A stretch of DNA of 64,000 nucleotides, from positions 13,198,078 through 13,262,077 of the forward strand of contig CM042088.1 in assembly GCA_023512835.1 (NCBI GenBank), written 5' to 3'. The stretch is from Taxillus chinensis (lineage: Eukaryota; Streptophyta; Magnoliopsida; Santalales; Loranthaceae). Below are positions 43,713 through 54,193 of the stretch, piece after piece. Made by a program: the position numbers and the translations under genes. The notes under the pieces were generated by a model. The model ran no database searches. It was given only the letters and a program-made list of their open reading frames with translations, and was not told the origin of the DNA. Positions within the stretch are counted from its first letter, which is position 1; the number at the start of each line of letters is the position of its first letter.

Positions 43713-45751
43713 TGTAATGACCCGTGTGTAACCCGTGTGTAAGAAGTTAACCACAAACACCTTGGATGTTGGTGCACAAGTGTGAGGTAAGAGATGAGCC
43801 CAAGAGGGGACTTTTGGGATGTGCATGTGACAAGTGGTAACGTACCTTTATGCCCTAGGAAGATGCTATGCGTATACAAGGCGGTTTTAAGTTGTTTCGG
43901 CTGATCTTGGAGCTCACTTTTGATAGGGTAGATGGCCTCAAACAATTGGCGTGCAAGAACAAAAGTTTCTTAGAATGAGGTCCTCTATCTACCACAGAAA
44001 TTTCGGAGCATTTGGAGCTGAACGTGAATTCACCCATTTCACGTGCAAGCATATTTTTGCTCCTCGAGCCTCTCCAAGATGCAAGGAGGCTTGTGGTGAA
44101 GTTTGAGTGCATTTGGAGCTGCACGCCAATTGGGGAATTGGCGTGCAAATTGGCGTGCGGGTGTATTTTTGCATGGTTCCCTTGGTTTTGTCATTCTAAT
44201 GATCTTTCTCCAAAGGACCATGTTGTAATTCGAGTATTTTGGCCTATATGGGTGCGGAAAGGTGCTAACTTGTGTGATCAAAACTACGTCGTTTTGATCC
44301 TGGGTTTTACTTAATCAAAACTACGTCGTTTTGATGTGGATGGTGTCTATATAAGGAGGGCTTGAGTTTGAGTTTAGGGTTCTTGTGTTCCTTTGCTGCA
44401 GTGCCGTGCTGAGAGAGAGAGAGGCTAGAGAGAGAAAGGGAAGGGGAGTTGTTTGGTTGCTGCCGGAGCATCTTGCGTGGGGAGGACGGCGTTTGGCGCG
44501 GGAGCAAGGAAGATCTGCTTTAAGGTAGGGGTTACGTTCTTCCTAAACCCTCCTCTGTCCTAGGGTCCTAGGGCGGTCTAAGGTTGATCTGTTTATATAT
44601 ATATATATGTAATCCATATAGGTGTGATCTCCTATATGGATGTTGGCCTTCGGTGGCATTTTAGTGTGGTTACGTGGTCTATATGCTATATGTTTGATGA
44701 AAAGCTTGTGTGAATATAGTTGTGTGTATATGCCCATTACGTGTTTGGTATTATGCCTGTGTGGTTGAACTTGTGATTTAGGGTATGTATGTATCTTTGG
44801 GTGTTTGCTCTGTGGCCTGAATGGCTGGGATTGTGCACTTGTGAACGGGTGCACACCAAGTGTTTGGTTTTATACCGAGAGGCTATGCATATTATGTGTT
44901 TGAAATAATGTCTACGTGGGCTGGGTTTGTGAGCTTGTGAATATATGCATGCTAAGTGTTCGACGTTATTCTGTGTGACTAAGCATATTAAGTGTTTGAT
45001 GTTATACTGTATGGTCTTATGTCTTTGTGTGGTTGCTTGTACACCCGGTGGTGTGGAAGCCTGGGACCGTTTTGTGTTAGCTTTGTGAGGTGTGGAAACT
45101 TGGCCTGAAGAGGCGGTTAAATCACTTGGCCTGAAGAGGCGGTTAAATCACTTGGCCTGAAGAGGCGGTTAAATCACTTGGCCTGAAGAGGCGGTTAAAT
45201 CACTTGGCCTTGAAGAGGCGGTTAAATCACTTGGCCTGAAGAGGCGGTTAAATCACTTGTTGTTAAAGTGTTAGCCATGTGTGCGGTGGCGGTTGTAATT
45301 GTTGATGTGGTTGTTGTTATGTCTGTTGAAATTATTGTAACACGACACCGCACTTGTACACATGGCATGTAGATGCTAGGAGCATGGGATGGGTTGGGGA
45401 GACATGATCCCTCTTGAGGTGGATGCTCACCCCTCCTACTATGGTGTGTTTTCTTGCAGGAACCTACGGGCGTTAGGTGGGAACACCAAGGTGGAAGAGT
45501 TCCATTTTGTGGCTTTGTTTTGTGTTATTTGCATTATGTAATTTTGTTGAGGCATTGTAACCCCAGTGGGGAGATATTGTAATGAAGTTTGAAACATAAT
45601 AAAGGCATGTGGTTTCAATTATATAATTATATGATTTTTGATTTCTGAAAAGAAATGTGAAGTGTATATTGTATTCTACCCCTTTGTCCAAACCCGGATA
45701 AAGGGAGGGTCACGTTCCGGTCTCCTCGGGTTGGAAATCCGGGGCGTGACA
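43713..45751 (+). repeat. Tek-2 3' LTR (2039 bp)
   Basis: Same features as the 5' LTR: palindromes at 44277-44298 and 44314-44335, TATATAAG near 44348, minisatellite 45099-45255, end CCGGGGCGTGACA. Most differences from the 5' LTR are short changes, many at CTG/CAG triplets (for example GTGCCGTGCTGAG near 44401 versus ATTCTGCTTGAG near 37913). Confidence 0.93.
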
Positions 45752-45812
45752 AGCTAGCTCTTTTAGAGAGGTTAAAAATGCATGCATCAAATTGGCGCGC
45801 TTCTGCCGGGAT
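45752..45812 (+). repeat. Ath-C 5' LTR, part 2, and primer-binding site
   Basis: 45752-45756 is the second AGCTA copy. The LTR then continues AGCTCTTTTAGAGAGG to the altered end GCATGCATCA at 45789 (the 3' LTR has CATCTGTCA). The primer site at 45791-45812 reads TTGGCGCGCTTCTGCCGGGA, a distorted tRNA-Asp complement with CGTTGC replaced by GCTTCTGC. Confidence 0.85.
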
Positions 45813-46008
45813 TCAACGGTTAACTAGTTTTTAAAATCAACATTGAGTGAAATTGTTTGAATTCTGATCTTGGTGTTTTATTTTGTCTTTTATTTTCTAT
45901 TATTTTGTGTTCTTAATTTGTTTATTTTGCATTGTTCGGAGCTGCTGGGTGTGTTTTTGTTGTTTTACAGAAACATACACCAAGTGTTTGAGGAATTCCT
46001 AGTTGTGC

Positions 46009-47885
46009 ATGCAAAGAGAGGAGGATATACAATTTAATCGGGAACCTGAAAGGTTGTTCAGAGCTCGTCGTAGAGCAGCTAGGGAAGCGAAGACGTGAGG
46101 GTGAAGAAGCATTGCAAGGCTTGGAGCAATCCGTAGGCGACTGATGGCGGATCTCAAACCTGATGGTGGTGCACCGCAAGGAGGGGCCAATTACAATGGC
46201 CAATATCCAGAAGAAGAGGGTAATAGGTTTATGCCCAAAACCTTCTTAGACTATGCGAGGCCGATGATGTCGAGACCATTATTAGGATTCGGCAGACAAG
46301 AGTCGAAGCAAATAGCTTCGAGCTGAAGCGGCGTTGATCAACATGGTGAGCAACAACGCGTTTGGAGGACCAGCCGTGGATGATCCACACCAGCATTTGA
46401 TGAGGTTCTACCAGATGTGCGACACCATAAAGATCAATAATGTATCGGAGGAGGCAATAAAGCTAAGGCTTTTCCCTTTCTCTTTAAGGGATAGAGCTCT
46501 TGGCTGGTTCAACGATCTACCAGGCAGTTCAATCAACACTTGGGAGGAGATGCGGACCAAGTTCATGTCAAAGTACTTCCCTCCTTCCAAGGTGATTCGG
46601 CTCGGAGGAGAGATTAGCGATTCGGGCAAGATGAGATGGAGACTCTTCATGAAGCTTGGGAGCGTTTCAAAGACTTAGTGAGAAGATGCCCTGATCATGG
46701 AAGACCCCAGGTGGATTCAAATTGAATCTTTCTACATAGGTCTTCGAGTCCCACTCACAAGACAAGGTGAATGCAGTTCTTGGAGGATGCTTGATGAATC
46801 TAGAGCCTGACGTAGCGAGAGCTCTTGGAGAGGCTGTCATTAGCTGATTGGCGGTGGTCTAATGTGCGTACTTCAAAGCCAAGGGAGAAGATAGCTTCGG
46901 TTGATAATTCTTCCAATGATATGCAAACACAGATTTAAGCTTTAGTGAAAGGCATGGAAGTATTGGCTCTTAAAGTTGAAGGATCACAACAAGCTTTACC
47001 GATGGGCGAAGAGGGCTGGAGTGGGTGAAGAAGCAAATTATGTTGGAGGAAAGGGTTTGCATCGAAGCGGCAATTTTATCCTCAACATCAACAACAAGGG
47101 TACAACCGGAACGGCAGCAATCTCGGCCATTTCGGAAAAACCAGAACCGAGGGGGAGATACCTCATTTCGGTACAAATATGTGCCCCCGGGGATGAAGCG
47201 AGAATCCATAGGCTACGGATAATTATTTACACCCACCTCCGAGGATTCGAGTAGAAACATCCTTAGCCTCTACAAGAAAGAGGAAGGGTATATCGAGAAT
47301 GTGGATGAGCCAACCAAAAGAGAGGATAATTTGGAGGAAAGGGTAGTTACCATAGAATCTTCAATGAAGAATATAGAAAAGCTGCTTGTGAGTTTGGCCC
47401 CAGAATGTAAATCAAGGAGTCTCGGCTAAATCTTTTCCAAGTGACAACGAGGTGAACCCCAAGGAGAGGCTGCAAGGCTATTACTCTAAGAAGCGGGAAG
47501 GCACTAAAAGAAGTCAAGAGCCTAAGAAGAAGGCAATTCTAGAAGAACAGAGCAGACCCTTGGAAGGCTGTTGACAAAGGAAAATCGAGATAAAGTGAAG
47601 AAAGAGTGCAAGAAAAGAAGGACCAACGGGTTGAGTCAAGACAAAATAGGCAAGAACAGAGGCAAGAGCTCGGGCCTACTATGCCATTTCCTCGGAGGTT
47701 GAGGAATCAAAGGGTTGAGGAAGAGTATGAGCGCTTCCTGAGTTTATTCAAGTGGCTTGAGATTAATATTCCATTTGTGGAAATTTTGGAGCAGAGATGC
47801 CTAGGTACGGAAAATACATCAAAGATTTTGTGAAGAAGAAGAGGAAATATGGGGATCATGAGACGGTGGCGATCCTAACGAGGTG
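46009..47885 (+). pseudogene. Ath-C gag
   Basis: The start is ATG 46009 (MQREEDIQFNREPERLFRAR), just after a pyrimidine-rich TTTTGTTGTTTTACAG that could be a splice acceptor for a leader intron. The capsid-like frame 46334-46678 reads DPHQHLMRFYQMCDTIKINN, RLFPFSLRDRALGWFNDLPG and FMSKYFPPSKVI. The hallmark AITLRSGK region lies near 47475-47500 but is shifted. The VEEEYERFLSLFKWLEINIP segment is in frame 47606-47833. At least six frameshifts make it non-functional as read. Confidence 0.86.
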
Positions 47886-48423
47886 AGCAGTGTTGTTCAA
47901 CGAGTTGCCCATCAAGCATAAAGATCCGGGCGGTTTTAATCTTCCTTGTGTGATTGGCAATGCACCGCGACGAAGCGAGCCCCTATGCGATTTAGGGGCC
48001 AGCATCAATTTGATCTCCTTTGCTTTGTATAAGCAGCTTGGGCTTAAGGGCATGAAGCCCACTTCCATATCATTGCAATTTGCTGACCGGTCTACTGGAA
48101 GGCCTGAAGGGATAATAGAAGACGTGTTAGTCAAATTGGGCTCCTTCATATTTCCTGCGGACTTTGTAGTTTTGGAGATAGAAGAAGATAGAGGAGTTCA
48201 GCTACTCCTTGGAAGACCGTTTCTCAGAACGGGTTGTGCATTGATTGATGTTGCTCAAGGGCAGCTAACTCTGAGAATTAATGAGGAGACCATAGTCTTC
48301 CACATGGGGAAGGCTTTGCAAGGTCAAGAGGAGGAGGATTGCCTTTGGGTTGAAGACCTTGAGGAATTGGTGGAAGACTACTTGGCGGAAGAAATTACCA
48401 CCACCAATAATGGAGCCCTTTAG
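47886..48423 (+). pseudogene. Ath-C protease
   Basis: The 177-residue frame 47890-48423 has LPIKHKDPGGFNLPCVIGNA, the active site LCDLGASINLISFALYKQLG (Asp-Leu-Gly-Ala-Ser at 47988-48002), FADRSTGRPEGIIEDVLVKL and GVQLLLGRPFLRTGCALIDV, then the linker CLWVEDLEELVEDYLAEEIT. It ends at a stop (TAG) at 48421 where Ath-F continues with QL. It is nearly intact and is preceded by a shift out of gag. Confidence 0.87.
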
Positions 48424-49678
48424 CTTATAGAAGCTCAACAAGATGAAGAGATGTACTTGACAGAGAGGAAGATGAGCAAACTACGAACTCTTTGGAGCAA
48501 GGTGAGGAGGAGAAAGAAGATGACGTGCCTCCGGCTCCAGAACCGAAGGAGCTGCCTGGACACCTAAGGTACGAATTTCTAGACTCTACAAATCAATTCC
48601 CTGTCATTGTTGCTTCTAATTTGAATGATGTGGAGTGCACTCAATTGCTAGAAGTCCTTAGGAAACACAAAAAGGCCCTAGGGTGCAACATTCAAGACAT
48701 TAGGGGTATTAGTCCAGGGGATTTGCATGCATAAAATTTTGATGAATGATGAATTTAAACCCATCACTGAAAGACAAAAAAGATTAAACCCTGCCATGAA
48801 AGAAGTTGTTAGAAAAGAAATTTTAAAATGGAAAAATGCGGGTATAATTTATGCTATTTCGATAGTGAGTGGGTAAGTCCATTGCATGTTGTGCCCAAGA
48901 AAGGGGGCATGACCGTGATTAAAAATGAGAAAAATGAATTGATACCATCTCGCACCGTGACGGGGTGGAGAGTGTGTGTTGACTATAGAAAGTCGAACAA
49001 GGCAACTAGGAAGGATCATTTTCCTCTTCCTTTCATTGACCAAATGTTGGATAGGTTAGCGGCTATAGTCACTATCGCTTTTTAGATGGCTATTCCGGGT
49101 ATAATCGGATCATGGTTAAGCCCGAGGACCAAGAAAAGACCACCTTCACGTGCCCTTTTGGCACTTTTGCATTTAGGAGAATGCCATTTGGGCTTTGTAA
49201 TGCCCCTGCCACCTTCCAAAGGTGTATGATGGCCAATTTTCGGGGTTTGGTTGAGGAGATCATGGAGGTCTTCATGGATGACTTTTCGGTGTTTGGTTCC
49301 TCCTACCAACGATGCTTGAAAAATCTAGATGTGGTCTTAGAGAGATGTGAGGAGAAGGAACTAGTCCTAAATTGGGAGAAATGTCATTTCATGGTAACTG
49401 AGGGGATAGTTCTAGGGCACAAGGTGTCTGCACATGGTTTGGAGGTAGACAAGGCAAAAATCTCCACTATTGAGACTCTGCCACCTCCAACCAATGAAAA
49501 AGGAGTGAGAAGTTTCCTTGGCCATGCCGGCTTTTATAGGAGATTCATTAAGGACTTCTCAAAAGTTGCAAAACCCATGAGTAGGTTGTTAGAAAAAGAC
49601 ACAAGCTTTGAGTTTAATGCAGATTGCTTAGAAGCTTTCAACATCCTCAAGGGTAAGTTAGTCATTGCACTGTTATAG
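48424..49678 (+). pseudogene. Ath-C reverse transcriptase
   Basis: The acidic linker is in frame 48492-48734 (GEEEKEDDVPPAPEPKELPG). The RT N-terminal part is in frame 48828-49085 ([40 protein letters not shown]). The catalytic part is in frame 49112-49678 (RMPFGLCNAPATFQRCMMAN, VFMDDFSVFGSSYQRCLKNL with Asp-Asp near 49277-49282, [40 protein letters not shown]). Breaks at about 48720, 48860 and 49085 lie at or beside former CTG/CAG triplets. Confidence 0.88.
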
Positions 49679-50228
49679 TCACACTGACCGGGCTCACCTT
49701 TTGAGCTAATGTGTGATGCGAGTGATTATCTTTGTGGGGGTAGTCTTAGGGCAAAGGCGAGAAAAGGTGTTTAGGGTCATTTACTATGCTAGTAAGACCT
49801 TAGATGATGCTCAATAGAACTATACCACCATCGAGAAAGAGTTGCTAGCCGTGGTTTATGGTCGCAACAAGTTTAGACCCTACCTTTTGGGGTCTAAAGT
49901 CATTGTTTATCCTGATCATGCTGCATTGAAATATTTGTTTGCTAAAAAAGAAGCTAAGCCACGCTTGATTAGGTGGGTTCTCCTCTTATAGGAATTTGAC
50001 CTTGAAATTAGAGGCACAAAGGGAGCCCTAAATTCCGTGGCTGATCACCTCTCCCGTGTGGAGAATGCACCTAAGTCTCTACCCATTGTAGATGAGTTTC
50101 CTGATGAGACGTTGTTTGAGGTGCATCATCTTCCTTGGTTTGTTGACATAGCAAATTATTTAGCCACCGGGTTCATACACAAGCGGTTAGACTACCACCA
50201 AGAGAATGAAATTGGTAGTGGATGCTAA
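49679..50228 (+). pseudogene. Ath-C RNase H
   Basis: Translating across short shifts shows [20 protein letters not shown], a TAG stop where relatives have CAG or CGT (about 49815), [20 protein letters not shown] and [14 protein letters not shown] (Pro replaces Thr of TDH). A further TAG at about 49990 stands in place of CAG (LLL-stop-EFDLEI). The frame 50037-50228 carries [15 protein letters not shown]. Two CAG-to-TAG changes fit C-to-T decay at a CHG site. Confidence 0.82.
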
Positions 50229-51383
50229 GAAATTCATTTGGGAAGACCTAATTCTTTATAGGAGGTGTTCCGACCAAATCATTAGAAAGTGTGTCCTTGA
50301 GGAGGAGGTAGATGACATAATACATCATTGCCATGCATCACATTATGGGGGCCACTTTGGGGTGCAAAGAACCGTGGCTAAAATCATGCGGTGTGGCTTT
50401 TATTGGCCTCACATGGTGAAAGACACCTATGTCTACATCAAAAAGTGTGATAGATGTCAAAGGGTAGGTGGTCCTGTCTAGGAAAAATGAGATGCCCTTA
50501 ACCGGAATCCTTCCGGTTGAAATTTTTGACATTTGGGGCATTGACTTCATGGGGCCATTCCCCAATTCGATGGGTATTCATACATTTTGCTTGTTGTGGA
50601 TTATGTGTCTAAGTGGGTAGAAGCTATTCCTACTAGAGTGAATGATGCTAGGGTTGTGACTCTTTTCCTTACCAGGAACATCTTTAGCCGTTTTGGGACA
50701 CCAAGGGCTATAATCGATGATGAGGGTAGTCATTTCGCAACAAATTGTTGGACAAATTATTGAACAAGTATGGTGTCACTCATAGGAAGTCTTTAGCTTA
50801 CCACCCACAAGCTAATGGACAAGCGAAGTGTCCAACAGAGAGATTAAGGCCATTTTAGAGAAAACTGTTGGAGCCAATAGGAAAGATTGGTCTCAAAGGC
50901 TTGATGAAGCCTTATGGGCATATAGGACAGCTTACAAAACTCCCATTGGGATGTCACCTTACCGTATTCTATATGGTAAGGCATGTCACTTGCCTGTGGA
51001 ACTAGAACAAAAGGCTCATTGGGCCTTGAAGAAGTTAAATTTTAACCCACAAGAGACCAAGGAGCTTAGGATGACTCAATTAATTGAGTTAGATGAGCTT
51101 AGGCTAGATGCCTATGATAGTCTTAAATTTTACAAAGAAAGAACTAAGAAATGGCATGATAGGCAACTCAACAATGAACCTTTAACCTTAGGGCAGAAAG
51201 TTCTTCTATTTAACACAAGGTTGAGGTTATTTCCTGGAAAATTAAGGTCCAAGTGGAAGGGACCTTTTGTGATAGTTGATAAGAAGTCATATGGGAGCTT
51301 TGAGCTCCAAGTTTGTAGATGGCAAGAAATTTTAGGTGAATGGCAACTGATCGAAACCATACTTTGATTCAACTCGAGGGAGA
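50206..51383 (+). pseudogene. Ath-C integrase
   Basis: The zinc-finger frame 50206-50481 reads [20 protein letters not shown] and CDRCQRVGG (HHCC complete). The core shows [14 protein letters not shown] (first Asp, about 50530-50560) and IDDEGSHF (about 50715). [12 protein letters not shown] follows with AAG at the place usually holding the catalytic Glu (about 50826), next to a shift. The C-terminal frame 50828-51367 has [20 protein letters not shown] and [20 protein letters not shown]. There is no chromodomain. It ends near 51383. Confidence 0.84.
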
Positions 51384-52269
51384 TAGTTGATTCCCTCTCT
51401 TTCACCATTGCATGATCATAGCTGAAAGTCTAGCTACGGACTTTAAATAAAGCGGCCGGTTGGGAGGCAACCCAATGTTTATTGCTATGTTTTATTTTAT
51501 GTTATTTTCTTTTATTTATTTTATTCACTAAATTGTTTGCAAGCTAACCATTGTGCGGGAGACTTTGCTTCTTTCTTAACTAACCATTTGCAGGATGAGC
51601 AAATTATTGGGTCCGAACTTGTGGAATTGTTTTTAAAGTCAAAGTCAAGGAGCAATGAGCAAGTGAAGCCCAAAAGTGCTTGAAGATGGGCTCAAACAAT
51701 TCACGCGCAAGACTTAAAGATGGTCCATAATGCACAAGCAACAAAGTGGAGAAATTTGGGCCAGTTTGGGCCTGAACGTGAATTTGCACGTGAATTGCCC
51801 AATTCACGTGCACCTCCTTTTGAGCTGCAACTTTCTGGAATGGTAGATGAAGACCATGTGAATCACATTTACTCTTGCATGCGAATTGCTAGCTGTCATA
51901 TGGTGGCTCAAAAATGCAAAATACCGATTTTAGCCCTCCTAGAAGCTTCAAACAATTCACGTGCAAAAGGGACTATTGCTTGCCAGCTCATGGGGGACCC
52001 ATCACCAAGGTTTGGGACGATTCTGACCTACACGCCAATTCAGCCAATTCACGTGCAAAGGCTATTTTGGTCAGAACACTCTGAAAATTTAGGAGCACGT
52101 GTATCACGCCAATTGGAGCATCTTTCCTTCTGCACGCTATATAAAGAGAGGCCATCTTCAAAGGCTTCCACACCAAAATCACTCCAGATCTGAGTATTAG
52201 AGAAACTCTGCTCTTTTGCTCTCTTGCTCTTTAGTTTTCTGCTCTTTGCTCTTATTTCTCATTTCAAAG
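51384..52269 (+). promoter_or_regulatory. Ath-C internal promoter region before the Ulp1-like gene
   Basis: Non-coding, 886 bp. The integrase-proximal part has GCGGCCGGTTGGGAGGCAAC near 51452. From 51690 to 52130 it holds ACGCGCAAG, a long inverted pair ACGTGAATTG-CC-CAATTCACGT (51788-51809), ACGTGCAAA, ACGCCAATTCAGCCAATTCA (about 52031-52050), ACGTGCAAAG and ACGCCAATTGG. TATATAAAG at 52138-52146 follows, 124 bp before ATG 52270. The motif set is that of the LTR U3 regions. It marks where Tek-1 sits in Ath-F (empty site near 51970-51990). Confidence 0.65.
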
Positions 52270-52610
52270 ATGGTGCGCACAAGGAGGACTGGCCAGGGAG
52301 GAGGTGCACTCACCTAGTCCTGATAGCAACCTGAAGAGGAGATACTCTTGGGGCATGCTCTTGATATGCAGGCTTTGGAGGCTTCAGAGCTGGGCTGGGC
52401 TAGAGAGGTGGCTCTTAAAATTCAAAATCTGGGATTACAAAGCCTGACCAATTCAGCTGTGGGATCTTTGCTTGCTACTACATGATGGCTATTCTGCAAG
52501 GGAAGGAAACTTGGGAAGTGCGCGGCGAGACGTCGGTTGACTTTGTGGCTCAGGTGCGACGAATAGTGGCCAATGTCATCTACTATTACAGCTTGCCATC
52601 TGAGAGGTAA
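52270..52610 (+). pseudogene. Ath-C Ulp1-like gene, internally deleted
   Basis: It starts MVRTRRTGQ at ATG 52270, like Ath-F at 18950, and runs to AAAATTCAAAATCTGGGATT (about 52417-52436). It then jumps straight to the end of the protease domain (CCTGACCAATTCAGCTGTGG, encoding DQFSCG with the nucleophile Cys, about 52443-52465). About 1.97 kb present in Ath-F (without Ath-G) is missing, including the catalytic His and Asp. The tail VDFVAQVRRIVANVIYYYSL is preserved to the TAA at 52608, which is embedded in AGGTAAGT. The joint is out of frame. Confidence 0.85.
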
Positions 52611-54193
52611 GTATTTTCCTACTCCTATTTTATGCCATGAGGACATAGCATATTTTAAGTGTGGTGTATGGGGAGTGACTTGAGCCACTTGCTTGTCTTT
52701 TATGTTGTGATTGCATGTTTTATTTATAATTTTATAAAAAAAAAAACAAAAACAAAAACTGTTTTTAGTTGCATGATTGTTTGAGTTGTTTGCTTGAATG
52801 ATTTGCTTGTGGAGACATGGATATTAAGTATGCAATTTTGGCTTAAAATTTAATTTTTTATGCCACATTAGTATCATGTTGTGATAAGGGTGTTAAAGTA
52901 GTTAAAATGTGCTCTGAATTGGTTTAATCATGTCTTTATCTTTTGAATGATATCACCATGTTTTTGGAGTTGAGTTTTGAATATTAGCTGAGCATGAAAT
53001 GCTATGATAGACCTAAGTAACCCTTAAAGTTGAGTGAAAAAGAAATGAAAAATGAGAACAGCTTCTTTTAGCCCTTGAGTGACATTAATGGTTTTTGGGT
53101 AATAGTTTGATCTAATACTCCTCTCTGCATTCAACATTGGTTATTTAATGGTAGGAGTCAAGTAAGCATGTGATTACTTATTAGTGCTCAGTGTTTGGTG
53201 TTTAGTTAGGATGCAAGACCTCTGAGTCACTGTGACTGTCTTTGCATTCTTTTCTTAATTGTGAGATATTATTGGAAAAGGTTGTGATATAGAATGTGAA
53301 AAAGCCATCACTTAATTGGAAAATGGGATGTGAGACATCAATGAATTTTTGTCTCTCCTTATGTAGCAAAATGGCAAGGGGTATGCATTAGAAAAAATCA
53401 GTCTTATTTATGTGTTATGTGAGTAAAAAAAAAAGAGTGAATAATCCATCAAGGGAGAGCATAAAATGCAACCTAGTAAGATTATTATAAAACAAAAAAC
53501 AAAAAAAAAATAAAAAAGAAAGAAAGAAAGATTCAGAATAAAAGCCACATTGGCTTGATGTTTATGTGTGATTAGTTAGTTTGTGAAGCCACATTGGTTG
53601 AATTGTGTTTTGTTTTGAGAGTGTTGAGCTCAATTCTTTAGCTCATGGTTTTGTTTTATTAGTTATCAGAATAGAGTGTGAGTTTATTGAGTTTAGACTA
53701 GCGTGTGAGTTCAAATAAAGTAGAATAGAGGGTGTGTTTTCTTTGATGAGCACAATAGGGAACTCTCATGATTGCTTGGCAAGTACTTAATCAATAGCTG
53801 ATGGCGAGTGTAGAGATAGAGTTTTCCATCCATTGTTCATTGATAGGTATTGGGCTTGAGAATTATTATATTTGAGTGAGGCTGCTTATCCTTGGTAAGA
53901 ACTTAAAGGGAAACTAGGTGCTATTTTATCATGGATTGCTTGCTCATATCTGAAATTTAAGTGGAGATATTGCATGGTTGTTGGACTAGGGATATGGACA
54001 TGAATGAACTAAGCTATGACTCATTTTGATGCTTAAATTCCCATTTCATCATGATAGAGTTGCATGCTTTGGAAATCATGATTCTCCTTGATTGTTATTT
54101 TATTTTTCTTCTGTTTGACTGCGTGTTTATTTTATTTTTGCATGCTTGTATGTTTTTGCTTGAGGACAAGCAATGGTTCAAGTGTGGTGTATT
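52611..54193 (+). other. Ath-C 3' untranslated region
   Basis: 1.58 kb of AT-rich non-coding sequence matching Ath-F and Ath-D in reverse. It has A-rich runs at 52735-52760 and 53490-53530. A PPT-like block (TGAGGACATAGCATATTTTA, AGTGTGGTGTATGGGGAG) lies at 52638-52678. The related block TGAGGACAAGCAATGGTTCA, AGTGTGGTGTATT is at 54161-54193, directly before the 3' LTR. Confidence 0.75.

Larger units (their letters stand above)
37224..45751 (+). mobile_element. Tek-2: Tekay-type element with a degenerate, largely non-coding interior
   Basis: Two LTRs (37224-39273 and 43713-45751) are flanked by a perfect TSD AGCTA (37219-37223 and 45752-45756). The interior is 4.4 kb and shows no RT, protease or integrase. 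The only protein trace is a decayed pair of zinc knuckles near 40414-40520. The LTRs closely resemble each other, so insertion is recent even though coding capacity is absent. It would depend on proteins from a relative such as an intact form of Tek-1. Confidence 0.93.

Noticed and set aside
52270..52610. An envelope-like gene after integrase
   Set aside because: No signal peptide, membrane segment or glycoprotein-like features are visible in any copy; the frame is Ulp1-like.
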